Source: Sodalis-like endosymbiont of Proechinophthirus fluctus (GTDB taxonomy: Bacteria; Pseudomonadota; Gammaproteobacteria; Enterobacterales; Enterobacteriaceae). From it: 14,276 bases of DNA. The notes under the pieces are model-generated. The model was not told where the DNA came from. It saw only the letters and a program-made list of their open reading frames with translations, and searched no databases. Shown here piece after piece: positions 8,000 to 14,276 of the stretch. How positions within the stretch are numbered: position 1 is the first letter of the stretch; each line of letters opens with the position of its first letter. Where the stretch lies: positions 19,307 to 33,582 of the forward strand of contig NZ_LECR01000010.1 in NCBI RefSeq assembly GCF_001602625.1. The letters are read 5' to 3'. Position numbers and translations under genes: made by a program.

Positions 8000-8115
8000 G
8001 GCAGAGGGGAAAAGGATTATCCCGCACGCGCAAGGGAGGCGGCCGTAGTAGCCTGATAGAGGTTAGTGCAAGAAAAAGGGGAATAAAAAGGAAAGGCGAA
8101 GTGAGACATTGACGA

Positions 8116-8204
8116 TGGTGCGAAGAGAGGGACTTAAATTCTTACGTCCGTTAGACACTAACATCTGAAGCTATCGCATCTACCAATAATCCCGCCACCT
8201 TCGT
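8116..8204 (-). pseudogene. tRNA-Leu(CAG) pseudogene
   Basis: Read on the minus strand, the 89 bases follow the E. coli leuQ/P/V tRNA from end to end. The anticodon CAG is kept within GCTTCAGATGT, as are the D-arm GGTAGA and the encoded 3' CCA (TGG on plus at 8116-8118). Damage includes G1 to A, which unpairs the acceptor end; an insertion in the D-arm region (GGGATTATTGG against GGAATTGG); a lost base in the variable arm (GTCTAACGGAC); a T-stem that reads AAGAA opposite CCCTC; and a T-loop TTCAA turned into TTTAA. It should not fold as a working tRNA. It lies just beyond rsmC, as leuQPV does in E. coli, but only one copy is visible here. Confidence 0.88.
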
Positions 8205-8236
8205 TTGACACAGACAGCCGCTTAAGGCGAAGGTGG

Positions 8237-8264
8237 ATTCTAGAGTTTTTGACGCTAAAGTCAA
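8237..8264 (-). promoter_or_regulatory. sigma-70 promoter of the decayed tRNA-Leu
   Basis: On the minus strand TTGACT (8259-8264) and TAGAAT (8237-8242) are separated by 16 bases and followed by a GC-rich discriminator, CCACCTTCGCC. The -10 box ends 32 bases before the tRNA 5' end. This is the strong, stable-RNA style of promoter expected for a leu tRNA operon. It seems better preserved than the tRNA it serves. Confidence 0.65.
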
Positions 8265-8296
8265 TGATTATTTGTGATTTAGCTGGCACTTGTTGC

Positions 8297-8344
8297 AAAA
8301 AAAATACCGTACTGGCCCAGCAGCGCGCGGCTGGGTACGGTATT
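8297..8344 (-). terminator. Rho-independent terminator of rsmC
   Basis: AATACCGTAC (8303-8312) and GTACGGTATT (8335-8344) form a perfect 10-bp stem. An inner CCCAGC/GCTGGG extends the structure. On the minus strand it is followed by a run of eight T residues (8304-8297), 12 bases after the rsmC stop. It remains perfect although the gene is dead. Confidence 0.88.
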
Positions 8345-8355
8345 CCAATCTAGAG

Positions 8356-9431
8356 TTAGCGGCGTTCTCCCCGGTTATCACGGATACGCTGCACTTGATG
8401 GAAAGCCTGATAGACCTTAAAGGCGGCTGTTTTGCGCCAGCACTTGATGATTTGCTGAATACCGCATCGAGTAGATACGGATATGGCAGGAAAGCGTTAG
8501 CGACAATGCGTAATTTGCCGCCAATATGCAGATGGTCAAGCGCGCCACGAATCAAAGTCTCCGCTGTTTTCAGATTAGTTTGTAACCATCGTGGAACGGC
8601 GGGTTGGAGATAATCATATCGAAGCGGGCCGCTGATGGTGGAGTAGACATCGTTCGCCAGCACCTCCCCCCTGCAGGCCGTTGGCCGCCAGGGTAGCACG
8701 ACTGGCCGCCAGTGCTGGCGCATGCACATCACTGAGCGTCAACTGCACCCCTGCCACGCCTTTCGTTAGGACCGCCGACAGGTACACCGGCGCTGCAGCC
8801 GATATCGGCCATATAACCTTAAATCGGCTGCTCGAACGTTGACAGCAGCAGTTGACTGCTGTTATCCAGCCCATCGCGGCTAAAGACGCCAGGCAGGGTT
8901 TTTATCACCACATCGTCAAGCTGGTAAGATTGCCAGTAATCCTCCGCATCGAAAAGAGGTTGCTGGATGAGTTCGCCGTGATAGAGAACACAGTGTCTAG
9001 CACTATCAATCTTACACAGCGGACACCATACGTCCAGCATCGCCTCGGCACTGCGGCACGCCGCCGCGGTTTTTCCCCACCATAAACACATAGCAGCCCA
9101 ACGGTAATAGAGACAGGAGATTGGTTATCTGGAACAGCTCTTCCGGTTTATTTTTAAGCCAGAAGTAAATCAGTGTATCGCACCTGCCAGTGTATCGCAC
9201 CTGCTCACCAGGACGGCGTCAGCTGCCAGGCTGAATTGCACCACTTGTTCGCTCAGCGCGCGGGCCAGCGTCTGCCAGTGGTGAAACCAGGCGGTATGAA
9301 CCCGTACACTTCGCGCGTCAAGCCGGGCCCGGCAGCAAATCCTGCACATCGCCGGCAATCAATACCTGTTTATCTGAGAATGTATCCTGGTGCCGAAGTA
9401 TGACTTCACTGGCTGAGGTTAATACAGACAT
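8356..9431 (-). pseudogene. rsmC: rsmC pseudogene (16S rRNA m2G1207 methyltransferase)
   Basis: RsmC methylates G1207 of 16S rRNA with S-adenosylmethionine (343 residues in E. coli). The locus is full length but split over all three minus frames. From ATG 9429-9431 (GGAG upstream) one reads, in pieces, [97 protein letters not shown] (SAM motif I, normally VGCGAG), LTLSDVHAPALAASRATLAANG, FDMIISNPPFHDG (the catalytic NPPF motif, intact), AETLIRGALDHL, LRIVANAFLPYP and FKVYQAFHQV, to TAA at 8356-8358. At least six frameshifts are needed to join these. One is caused by a 17-bp tandem duplication at 9171-9204. Several other ORFs here are shadows or fragments of it. Confidence 0.95.
9171..9204. 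repeat. 17-bp tandem duplication inside rsmC
   Basis: The unit CAGTGTATCGCACCTGC occurs twice in perfect head-to-tail order (9171-9187 and 9188-9204). Its translation gives CDTL twice in different frames where E. coli RsmC has it once. Seventeen is not a multiple of three, so the duplication itself breaks the frame. Confidence 0.93.
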
Positions 9432-9545
9432 ACGACAAACGCTCCTCAATAATTCTAGCAGGGAGAGTATAGTGCTTCATTGCCCTGGATTCGATAGGTT
9501 TGGTAGTATAGCAGCTCGGAATCAAGACTGCCGACGAGATAAACA

Positions 9546-9986
9546 ATGAGGACAAGGCGCGATTGGCTGTTACAACAACTTGGCATTACGCAATGGACGC
9601 TCCGGCGCCCGGCGGTGCTGCGTGGGGAGGTCGCGGTCACCTTACCGGGGCGCATTCGTTTATTACTGGTGGCCGAGGCACCGCCGCCGCTCGATCATCC
9701 TTTAGTGGTCGATGTGGCGCTCAGCATGACGCTGACGCCGGCGCAACTCTACGGGGTGACGCCTTTACAAGTGATGATGCTATCAGATAACGTCCGTTGC
9801 CATTGCTGGTGGCTCGGCCTTGAAGCCCTGCGCGATTTTGAGGGAATGTCTTCTTTCCATACACCTCTGCTGGAGGCGCTTTCAAGGGATGCTGACGCCA
9901 AGCGCGAGCTATGGCGCCGGATAAGTGATGATGAATACTATATTACCGCTGCTGCTGGTAGATCTCACCACAGCCTGACACATTAA
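9546..9986 (+). CDS. holD: DNA polymerase III psi subunit
   Basis: HolD (psi) bridges the clamp loader and, through chi, single-strand-binding protein. The 146-residue product aligns with E. coli psi (137 residues). The N-terminal clamp-loader-binding segment is clear (RRDWLLQQLGITQWTLRRP, with W17 kept), then RLLLVA, LYGVTPLQVMML, CHCWWLG and ELWRRI. The C terminus (about residues 125-146) diverges from the E. coli end (YEHDFFPRND) and runs about nine residues longer, into sequence shared with rimI. There is no internal lesion. The Shine-Dalgarno site is weak (GAGAT). The gene is divergent from rsmC across 114 bases that contain TATAGT- and TATAGC-like boxes near 9468 and 9505. It overlaps rimI by 56 bases. 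It is the only intact protein gene between deaD and the window end, apart from short hypotheticals. Confidence 0.92.
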   Translation: MRTRRDWLLQQLGITQWTLRRPAVLRGEVAVTLPGRIRLLLVAEAPPPLDHPLVVDVALSMTLTPAQLYGVTPLQVMMLSDNVRCHCWWLGLEALRDFEGMSSFHTPLLEALSRDADAKRELWRRISDDEYYITAAAGRSHHSLTH

Positions 9987-10356
9987 ACAGGATTGCTATG
10001 CCTTTCCCTGGAACGCTAAGGCCTTTGCTGGCAATCAAGGCGAATGCTATTTGAATTTCAAACTGTGTGTGGGCGATCGCATCGCAACTTTCGCTATCAT
10101 CCAGACCGTGCTGGATGAAGCGTTACTGTTCAACATTACGGTAGCGGTCCACCCAGAGTTTCAGCAGTAAGGCCACGGACGGTGCGCTCCTCGATTTATC
10201 TGATAGCTGAGTTGGATCAGCGGCAAGTATTGACGCTATGGTTGGAAGTACGTTAATCCATGCGCTGGCTACCGCCCTATATTACGCGCCGGGGTTTAAT
10301 GAAGTATCTATCTGGCGCCATACCCTTCTGTGGATGTCAGGGAGGGGATACCGTGA
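9931..10356 (+). pseudogene. rimI: rimI pseudogene (ribosomal protein S18 N-acetyltransferase)
   Basis: RimI is a GNAT enzyme that acetylates the N terminus of ribosomal protein S18 (148 residues in E. coli). The ATG at 9931 lies inside the end of holD, as in E. coli. In frame one reads MNTILPLLLVDLTTA, TGA (9976-9978), then HIKQDCYAFPWNAKAFA, GNQGECYLNFKL and FAIIQTVLDEALLFNITVAVHPEFQQ, TAA (10168-10170), GHGR. The acetyl-CoA loop QRQGLGRA is thus broken by a stop and by Leu to His. Further on, AELDQRQVLTLWLEVR, ATALYYAPGFNEVSIWRH and YPSVDVREG appear in shifted frames. The gene is full length but dead. The overlap may protect the first 56 bases, because they also encode the psi C terminus. 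Confidence 0.92.
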
Positions 10357-10430
10357 TGTAGAATCTGCAACCAGCAAATTCCCTTTAGACAGATAAGACA
10401 CTGTGGTGTGCGCCTATCGAGAAAGTAACC

Positions 10431-12030
10431 ATGAAGAACGACCTCTATGCCGACGAAATTGCGGCACGGCGCACCTTCGCTATTATTTCGCACCCTGACG
10501 CCGGTAAAACGACAATTACTGAAAAAGTACTGCTTTTCGGACAGGCGATTCAAACCGCCAGCATCGTTAATGGTCGCGGCTCTAACTAGTACGCTAAATC
10601 CCGACTGGGTGGAAATGGAAAAGCAGCGTAGTATTTCCATTACACCACATCTGCGATGCAATTCCCTTACTGCCAGGCGCTGGTAAATCTGCTGGATACG
10701 CCGGGGCATGAGGACTTTTCTGAAGATACCTACCGTACCCTGACGGCGGTGGACTGCTGTTTGATGGTGATCGACGCGGCCAAAGGGGTTGAAGGTCGGA
10801 CCAGCAAGCTGATGGAAATCACCCGCCTTCGCGATACGCCGATCCTGACCTTTATAAATAAGGTTGATCGCGACATACGCGATCCGATGGAATTGCTTGA
10901 TAAAGTGGAAAGCGAACTGCGTATTGCCTGCGCGCCGATCACTTGGCCTATCGGATGCGGTAAGTTGTTCAAGGGAATTTATCATCTTGCGAAGGACGAA
11001 ATATACCTTTATCAAAGCGGACAGGGTTATACCATCCAGGTAATACGGGCAGTTAAAGGGTTAAATAACCCGGAACTAGACCAGGCAGTGGGCAAGGGAT
11101 CTGGCCGTTCAATTGCGCGAAGAGCTGGAATGACTGCAGGGCGCGTCCCGTCCGTTTGGCGAACAGGTTTTCCTAGCGGGAGAGCTGACACCAGTATTTT
11201 TCGGTACCGCGCTGGGCAACTTTGGTATCGATCATATGCTGGACGGTTTAGTGGCCTGGGCGCTGCCGCCTCTGCCGCGTCAGACTGATGTTCGGGTTGT
11301 GCGCGCGCACGAAGAAAATTTCACTGGCTTCGTGTTCAAGATCCAGGCCAATATGGATCCAAGGCATCGGGACAGGATGGCGTTTTGTGCGTCGTCTCCG
11401 GCCCGCTATGAAAAGAGCATGAAACTGCATCAGGTACGTACCCGTACCGGTACGGATGTCATTATCGCCAATGCGTTGACCTTCATTGCACGCGACCGTT
11501 CCAATATCGATGAAGCTTACGCCGGCGATATTATCAGCCTACATAAACACGGGACTATCCAGATTGGCGATACCTTTACTCAGGGTGAAGAGCTGAAATT
11601 TATCGGTATTCCTAATTTCGCGCCGGAATTGTTCCGCCGTATCCGCCTGAGAGATCCACTCAAGAAAAAGCAATTGCTTAAAGGGCTGGTGCAACTATCG
11701 GAAGAGGGGATGGTACAAGTTTTTCGCCCGCTAGATAACAATGATCTCATTGTCGGTGCGGTCGGCGTCCTACAGTTTGATGTGGTCGTGGCACGGCTGA
11801 AGAGCAAGTACAACGTTGAAGCGCTGTATGAGTCAGTAAACGTTTCTACTGCCAGCTGGGTGGAATGCGGCGACGCCAAAAAGCTGGAAGAATTCAAGCG
11901 TAAAAATAAACTCAATCTAGCGCTTGACGGCGGCGATAACCTCTCCTATATCGCACCGAGCATAGTGAACCTGAATCTGACCCAGGAACGCTATCCGGAT
12001 ATTCAGTTCCATAAAACGCGCGAACATTAA
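10431..12030 (+). pseudogene. prfC: prfC pseudogene (peptide chain release factor 3)
   Basis: RF3 is a translational GTPase that recycles RF1 and RF2 (529 residues in E. coli). The locus is full length. Frame 1 of the gene gives [20 protein letters not shown] (P-loop intact) and GRGSN, then amber TAG (10587-10589) where E. coli has Gln. An extra C in CCC (10600-10602) shifts to [14 protein letters not shown], and a second shift near 10643-10650 restores [14 protein letters not shown] (G3), [11 protein letters not shown] (G4) and [12 protein letters not shown] third shift near 11091 leads to [14 protein letters not shown] (11131-11133), [21 protein letters not shown] in pieces, and then a long clean stretch to TREH-stop at 12030. 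At 11383-11404 a deletion and an insertion cancel (FCASSPARY for FMRVVSGRY). Two long ORFs (10656-11288 and 11236-12030) are its fragments. yjjG, normally between rimI and prfC, is deleted. Confidence 0.95.
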
Positions 12031-12521
12031 TCATAGCTACCCTCGGCGGCCAGCTGCTAAAACGGCGGCGTCACAACCCCCTCACTAGGCGCGGCTGACT
12101 CTTTGGTCCAGGGGAGTTTCTAACCCCTTGCTTCTGCTTTTGATTTGACGATTTTCTTTTCCTGAATATGAAAATTACTTGTAATGGTATATAATAGTCT
12201 ATAATTAAATTGTCACTGGCGGAGTGGTTAATTAAGCTAATAAATCCAGCTAAGTCAGAGCAATTTGCTGTCAAGGACCGTGAAGATATGCTGTTTATTG
12301 TCCACAATCCTCAGGAGGGAATAAGGCCACTAATAGAATAGATCGCAGTAATGGTGGAGATCAGATCACCTTACGTTTTTTAATGAAGGGTTACCTGCGA
12401 GATTGCAAAATGCGGATATTGTTAGATATCAGACTGGCTTGCCATGCGGCGGCGCATTGTTCAGGCTACAGTTGTGGCACATCGCCCAGGCATTTGGTGG
12501 AATGATAAAAGGAAAACATCG
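12031..12521. other. gap between prfC and osmY remnants
   Basis: This stretch of 491 bases has no recognised gene. A 43-codon plus-strand frame (12210-12341) with no ATG start is listed separately. The first 100 bases have C-rich runs (CCCCCTC, AACCCC) but no convincing terminator stem. The segment 12150-12210 is AT-rich and contains TATAAT at 12190-12195, a possible -10 box on the plus strand. The rest, which should hold the RpoS-dependent osmY promoter, shows nothing I can assign. Confidence 0.4.
12210..12341 (+). other. unrecognised 43-codon open frame, possible gene fragment
   Basis: From TTG 12210-12212 to TAG 12339-12341 the frame reads as ordinary soluble protein: LSLAEWLIKLIN, then PAKSEQFAVKDREDM, LFIVHNPQEG and IRPLIE. 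An in-frame TAG lies four codons before the TTG, and there is no Shine-Dalgarno site. The residue mix (acidic, basic and hydrophobic in regular alternation) is more protein-like than most chance frames here. No gene is expected between prfC and osmY in E. coli. It may be a scrap of an accessory gene. I cannot name it. Confidence 0.25.
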
Positions 12522-13158
12522 ATGAAATAAGACTAAGATTGCATAATCGCTGATGGCTATAGCTATATAGTACTGGATTCAGTCCTAGCTGGTGCAACCG
12601 CAATGGCGGATATCTTCGTGACGCAGGACGATAAGTCCGCGGAAAATGCAACGGGCAGAAAATTGATAGCTCAATGAAGTCAGCATCGGGGCATATATAT
12701 GGGGGCGACAGTGCCATTACCGCGAAGGTTAAAAGTACGCTGGTGAGCAATGATGCTGTCAACAGCAACGATATTTCCGTTGAAACTAATCAAGGGGTAG
12801 TATGATGCTAAGTGGTTTCGTCGCAAACCAGAGCCAAGCGGAAAAAAGAGTCGCCTTCGTGTGCACTGTCAAAGGTGTGGAATCGGTTAGCGATAAGTTA
12901 TACGTCAAGGAAACCAATAAAACGTCGGTCACAAGACCTACGCCAGAGACACGGCGGTTACCAGCGAAGTAAAAGCGAAATTCTTGGCTGACAATATTGT
13001 GCCGTTGCGGATGATTAAAATCGAAACTACTGACGGTATCGCGTGCAGTTGAGCAGTGAGATGGAAAATACGACGCAGATCACCCGTGTAGAAAGCGTGT
13101 TGCCAAAGCGGTGGATGACGTGAAGAGCGTTAAAAACGATCTGACGTCCGACCAGTAA
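12522..13158 (+). pseudogene. osmY: osmY pseudogene (periplasmic BON-domain protein)
   Basis: OsmY is an osmotically induced periplasmic protein of 201 residues with two BON domains. A degraded signal-peptide region at 12522-12610 contains several stops. The first BON domain is clear in one frame: GGDSAITAKVKSTLVSND, then NDISVETNQGVV ending in TGA near 12801 (E. coli DDSAITAKVKAALV, DISVKTDQKVVTLSG). The second is scattered over frames: [17 protein letters not shown] near 12958-13004, IKIETTDG near 13018-13036 and the end VKSVKNDL near 13128-13142, with TAA at 13156-13158. At least five frameshifts are required. It follows prfC, as in E. coli. A minus-strand ORF at 12466-12768 is a shadow. 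Confidence 0.9.
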
Positions 13159-13302
13159 TACTGGTAGCTTACGAAGGTAACCGCGATCATTGCGCGATTA
13201 AAGGGACTAAAATAACCGGTATTGCCATAGGAAGAAGGGTAATCTCCCTCTCCTCCGGTAATACAAAAGTTGTACTTTCATCATTTGGATAAGGATAGGC
13301 TT

Positions 13303-13454
13303 ATGTTTTGTTAGCGCATTTTATTGCCTTAGTTGTAACTGCATTAGGGTTTGGTGGTCTGGCAGGTACGGCTGCCTGGGCAGCGAAAATCCTGTTCGTC
13401 GTCGGTATTATCCTGTTCCTGATAAGCCTGTTTACTGGTCGTCGCATCAGGTAA
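13303..13454 (+). pseudogene. ytjA: ytjA pseudogene (DUF1328 small membrane protein)
   Basis: YtjA is a 53-residue inner-membrane protein of unknown function. From ATG 13303-13305 (AAGGATAGG upstream) the first frame reads MFC and stops at TAG. In another frame a near-perfect match appears: [37 protein letters not shown] and TGRRIR-stop (13452-13454), against E. coli [35 protein letters not shown]. The two hydrophobic segments are preserved, and only the first 10 or so codons are damaged by a stop and a one- or two-base indel. It follows osmY, as in E. coli. A downstream start would give a truncated protein, so some product cannot be excluded. Confidence 0.88.
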
Positions 13455-13985
13455 GTGAAGCTTTTAACAGCCACTGGATTTCTGGCCAGTCATATTGGAC
13501 AGTTATTCCAGAGAAGCTTATGAATAACGATATCGTTATAGGCAGATTGAAACATTAGAAAAGCCATAATATGTGGTTGTTGTAGGTATTTGATAGCGAC
13601 TGTGCATGGCTACGGGAAGCAATGGTTACCTATCCGGCGTTTTAATCGTCAAGTTTCGCCCCTACTATATTCATAGCGTTTTACTACAACCCTAGCGTGA
13701 TTATACTGCTTAAGACTCACTCTTGACTCTCGCTCAAGAGTGGTCTTAGCTGTATTCCTGATGCTTGCTACTGGCCCGCCTCCACACTCGTCCAGCCTCT
13801 TTTTAGCGCTGCGAGGACTTGGCTAATTACCGACGTGAAGTAATCGCGTAAGGAGTCGACACTGCAAGCTGTTCGCATTGGTGAAGGCCTTGTCAACGCC
13901 TGGCGACGCTTTATATTATAAGTTTGGTAAGGGAAACGACTCAACCTACTGACCCAAAGGCCACTGGTACAGGGGAGGAGGACTC
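13455..13985. other. gene-free interval where yjjU should lie
   Basis: E. coli has yjjU (patatin-like phospholipase family) between ytjA and yjjV. I could not find any of its motifs (GGGQRG, GTSAG) in these 531 bases on either strand, so the gene is deleted or beyond recognition by eye. The notable content is a long imperfect hairpin at 13711-13748, and GGGGAGGAGG just before the yjjV start. Confidence 0.5.
13711..13748. repeat. long hairpin with one bulged base
   Basis: TAAGAC (13711-13716) pairs with GTCTTA (13743-13748), and CACTCTTGA (13718-13726) with TCAAGAGTG (13734-13742). T13717 is bulged and the loop is CTCTCGC. That gives 15 paired bases with no mismatch. No T-run follows on either strand, so it is not a standard terminator. 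Confidence 0.7.
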
Positions 13986-14276
13986 ATGAACTAACCGCAC
14001 CTTATCGACACATATTGTCATTTCGATTTTCCACCGTTTTTAGGCCAGGGAACATCAAAGTTTACGTCAGGCGTCGGCGGCCAGTATTGAAAGTATTGTG
14101 GTGCACTCGGTAGCACAGCTGCTCGCTTCGCCGATATGCTAACACTGGCGGAATGCCATCTGATACTGCATGTCATGCTCTGTTTGCATCCCATCGCCAT
14201 AGATCAGCATCAAGATGCGGACGTCGACTTATTTTAGAGCAGCATTTGCCCCAGCACCATGAGACGTTAACGGCGG
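13986..14276 (+). pseudogene. yjjV: yjjV pseudogene (TatD-family metal-dependent hydrolase), 3' end outside the window
   Basis: YjjV belongs to the TatD family of metal-dependent DNases (about 259 residues). A strong GGAGGAGG stretch precedes ATG 13986-13988, but codon 3 is TAA. In the same frame follow LIDTYCHFDFPPF (E. coli FIDTHCHFDFPPF), then other frames give EHQSLRQASAASIESIVV, RFADMLTLAEC, LHPIAIDQHQDADVDL and LPQHHETL, running off the window. The metal-binding His of the HxH motif is Tyr (TAT at 14013-14015). There are at least three frameshifts. The order osmY-ytjA-(yjjU)-yjjV matches E. coli. A minus-strand ORF at 14018-14200 is a shadow. Confidence 0.9.

Noticed and set aside
8290..9403. 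Plus-strand ORFs at 8290-8613, 8852-9085 and 9173-9403
   Set aside because: All are shadows of the minus-strand rsmC pseudogene. The minus-strand ORFs here are pieces of that pseudogene, not separate genes.
9563..9790. 75-codon plus-strand ORF inside holD
   Set aside because: An alternate frame of holD, which has full-length homology.
10308..11015. 235-codon minus-strand ORF, one of the longest in the right half
   Set aside because: It lies antisense to the prfC and rimI remnants, which have unmistakable motifs, and its translation shows no family features.
10431..12030. Programmed frameshifting or stop readthrough in prfC
   Set aside because: There are several independent shifts and stops with no slippery-site or pseudoknot arrangement, and neighbouring genes are broken in the same manner.
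12466..12768. 100-codon minus-strand ORF
   Set aside because: A shadow over the osmY pseudogene, whose BON-domain motif is on the plus strand.
14018..14200. 60-codon minus-strand ORF
   Set aside because: A shadow over the yjjV pseudogene.
1..14276. CRISPR array, prophage genes, insertion sequences, toxin-antitoxin or defence systems
   Set aside because: There are no regularly spaced repeats, transposase motifs, integrase-like products or paired small genes. What looked like accessory DNA resolved mostly into decayed core genes.

Overview
The window reads as Enterobacterales chromosome, because every recognisable product aligns closely with E. coli K-12 proteins recalled from memory. Its base composition is moderate. 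It is in advanced gene decay: intact coding sequence (3' pnp, nlpI, yrbN, deaD, holD) covers only about 28% of it, and most of the rest is pseudogenes with stops, frameshifts, deletions and lost active-site residues. That pattern suggests a recently host-restricted symbiont such as a Sodalis-type insect endosymbiont. The lineage is inference.

Positions 1-3900 hold a healthy housekeeping block in the conserved order pnp - nlpI - yrbN - deaD: RNA degradation, an outer-membrane lipoprotein adaptor and a cold-shock RNA helicase. Even here two C-terminal tails are altered. pnp has an amber codon 7 codons before its probable original stop. deaD has shifted out of the frame that would have ended in FGGDA.

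Positions 3900-6030 follow E. coli gene order in reverse, but everything is broken: a yhbW tail, ubiV and ubiU (oxygen-independent ubiquinone hydroxylation), then yhbO (DJ-1/PfpI family). mtr, ubiT, yhbS, yhbQ and yhbP are gone. A roughly 240-base block of unknown origin (about 5250-5490) lies where ubiT-yhbP would be.

Positions 6030-8115 hold an unrecognised stretch, a ruined membrane-bound diguanylate cyclase (GGDEF) gene and an orphan ORF. Somewhere here the local gene order jumps from the E. coli pnp/yhb neighbourhood to the leuQPV/rsmC neighbourhood, so this is a rearrangement boundary relative to E. coli.

Positions 8116-14276 follow E. coli order: a decayed tRNA-Leu(CAG) with its promoter still visible, rsmC (pseudogene, minus strand), holD (intact), rimI (pseudogene), yjjG (deleted), prfC/RF3 (pseudogene), osmY (pseudogene), ytjA (pseudogene), yjjU (not found) and yjjV/TatD family (pseudogene, running off the end). 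holD, the clamp-loader psi subunit, is the only intact protein gene here.

I found no new multi-gene system, CRISPR array, prophage module or recognisable insertion sequence. The interest lies in the decay record: pathway-level losses, single-base lesions visible at active sites, and a few unexplained ORFs and hairpins.
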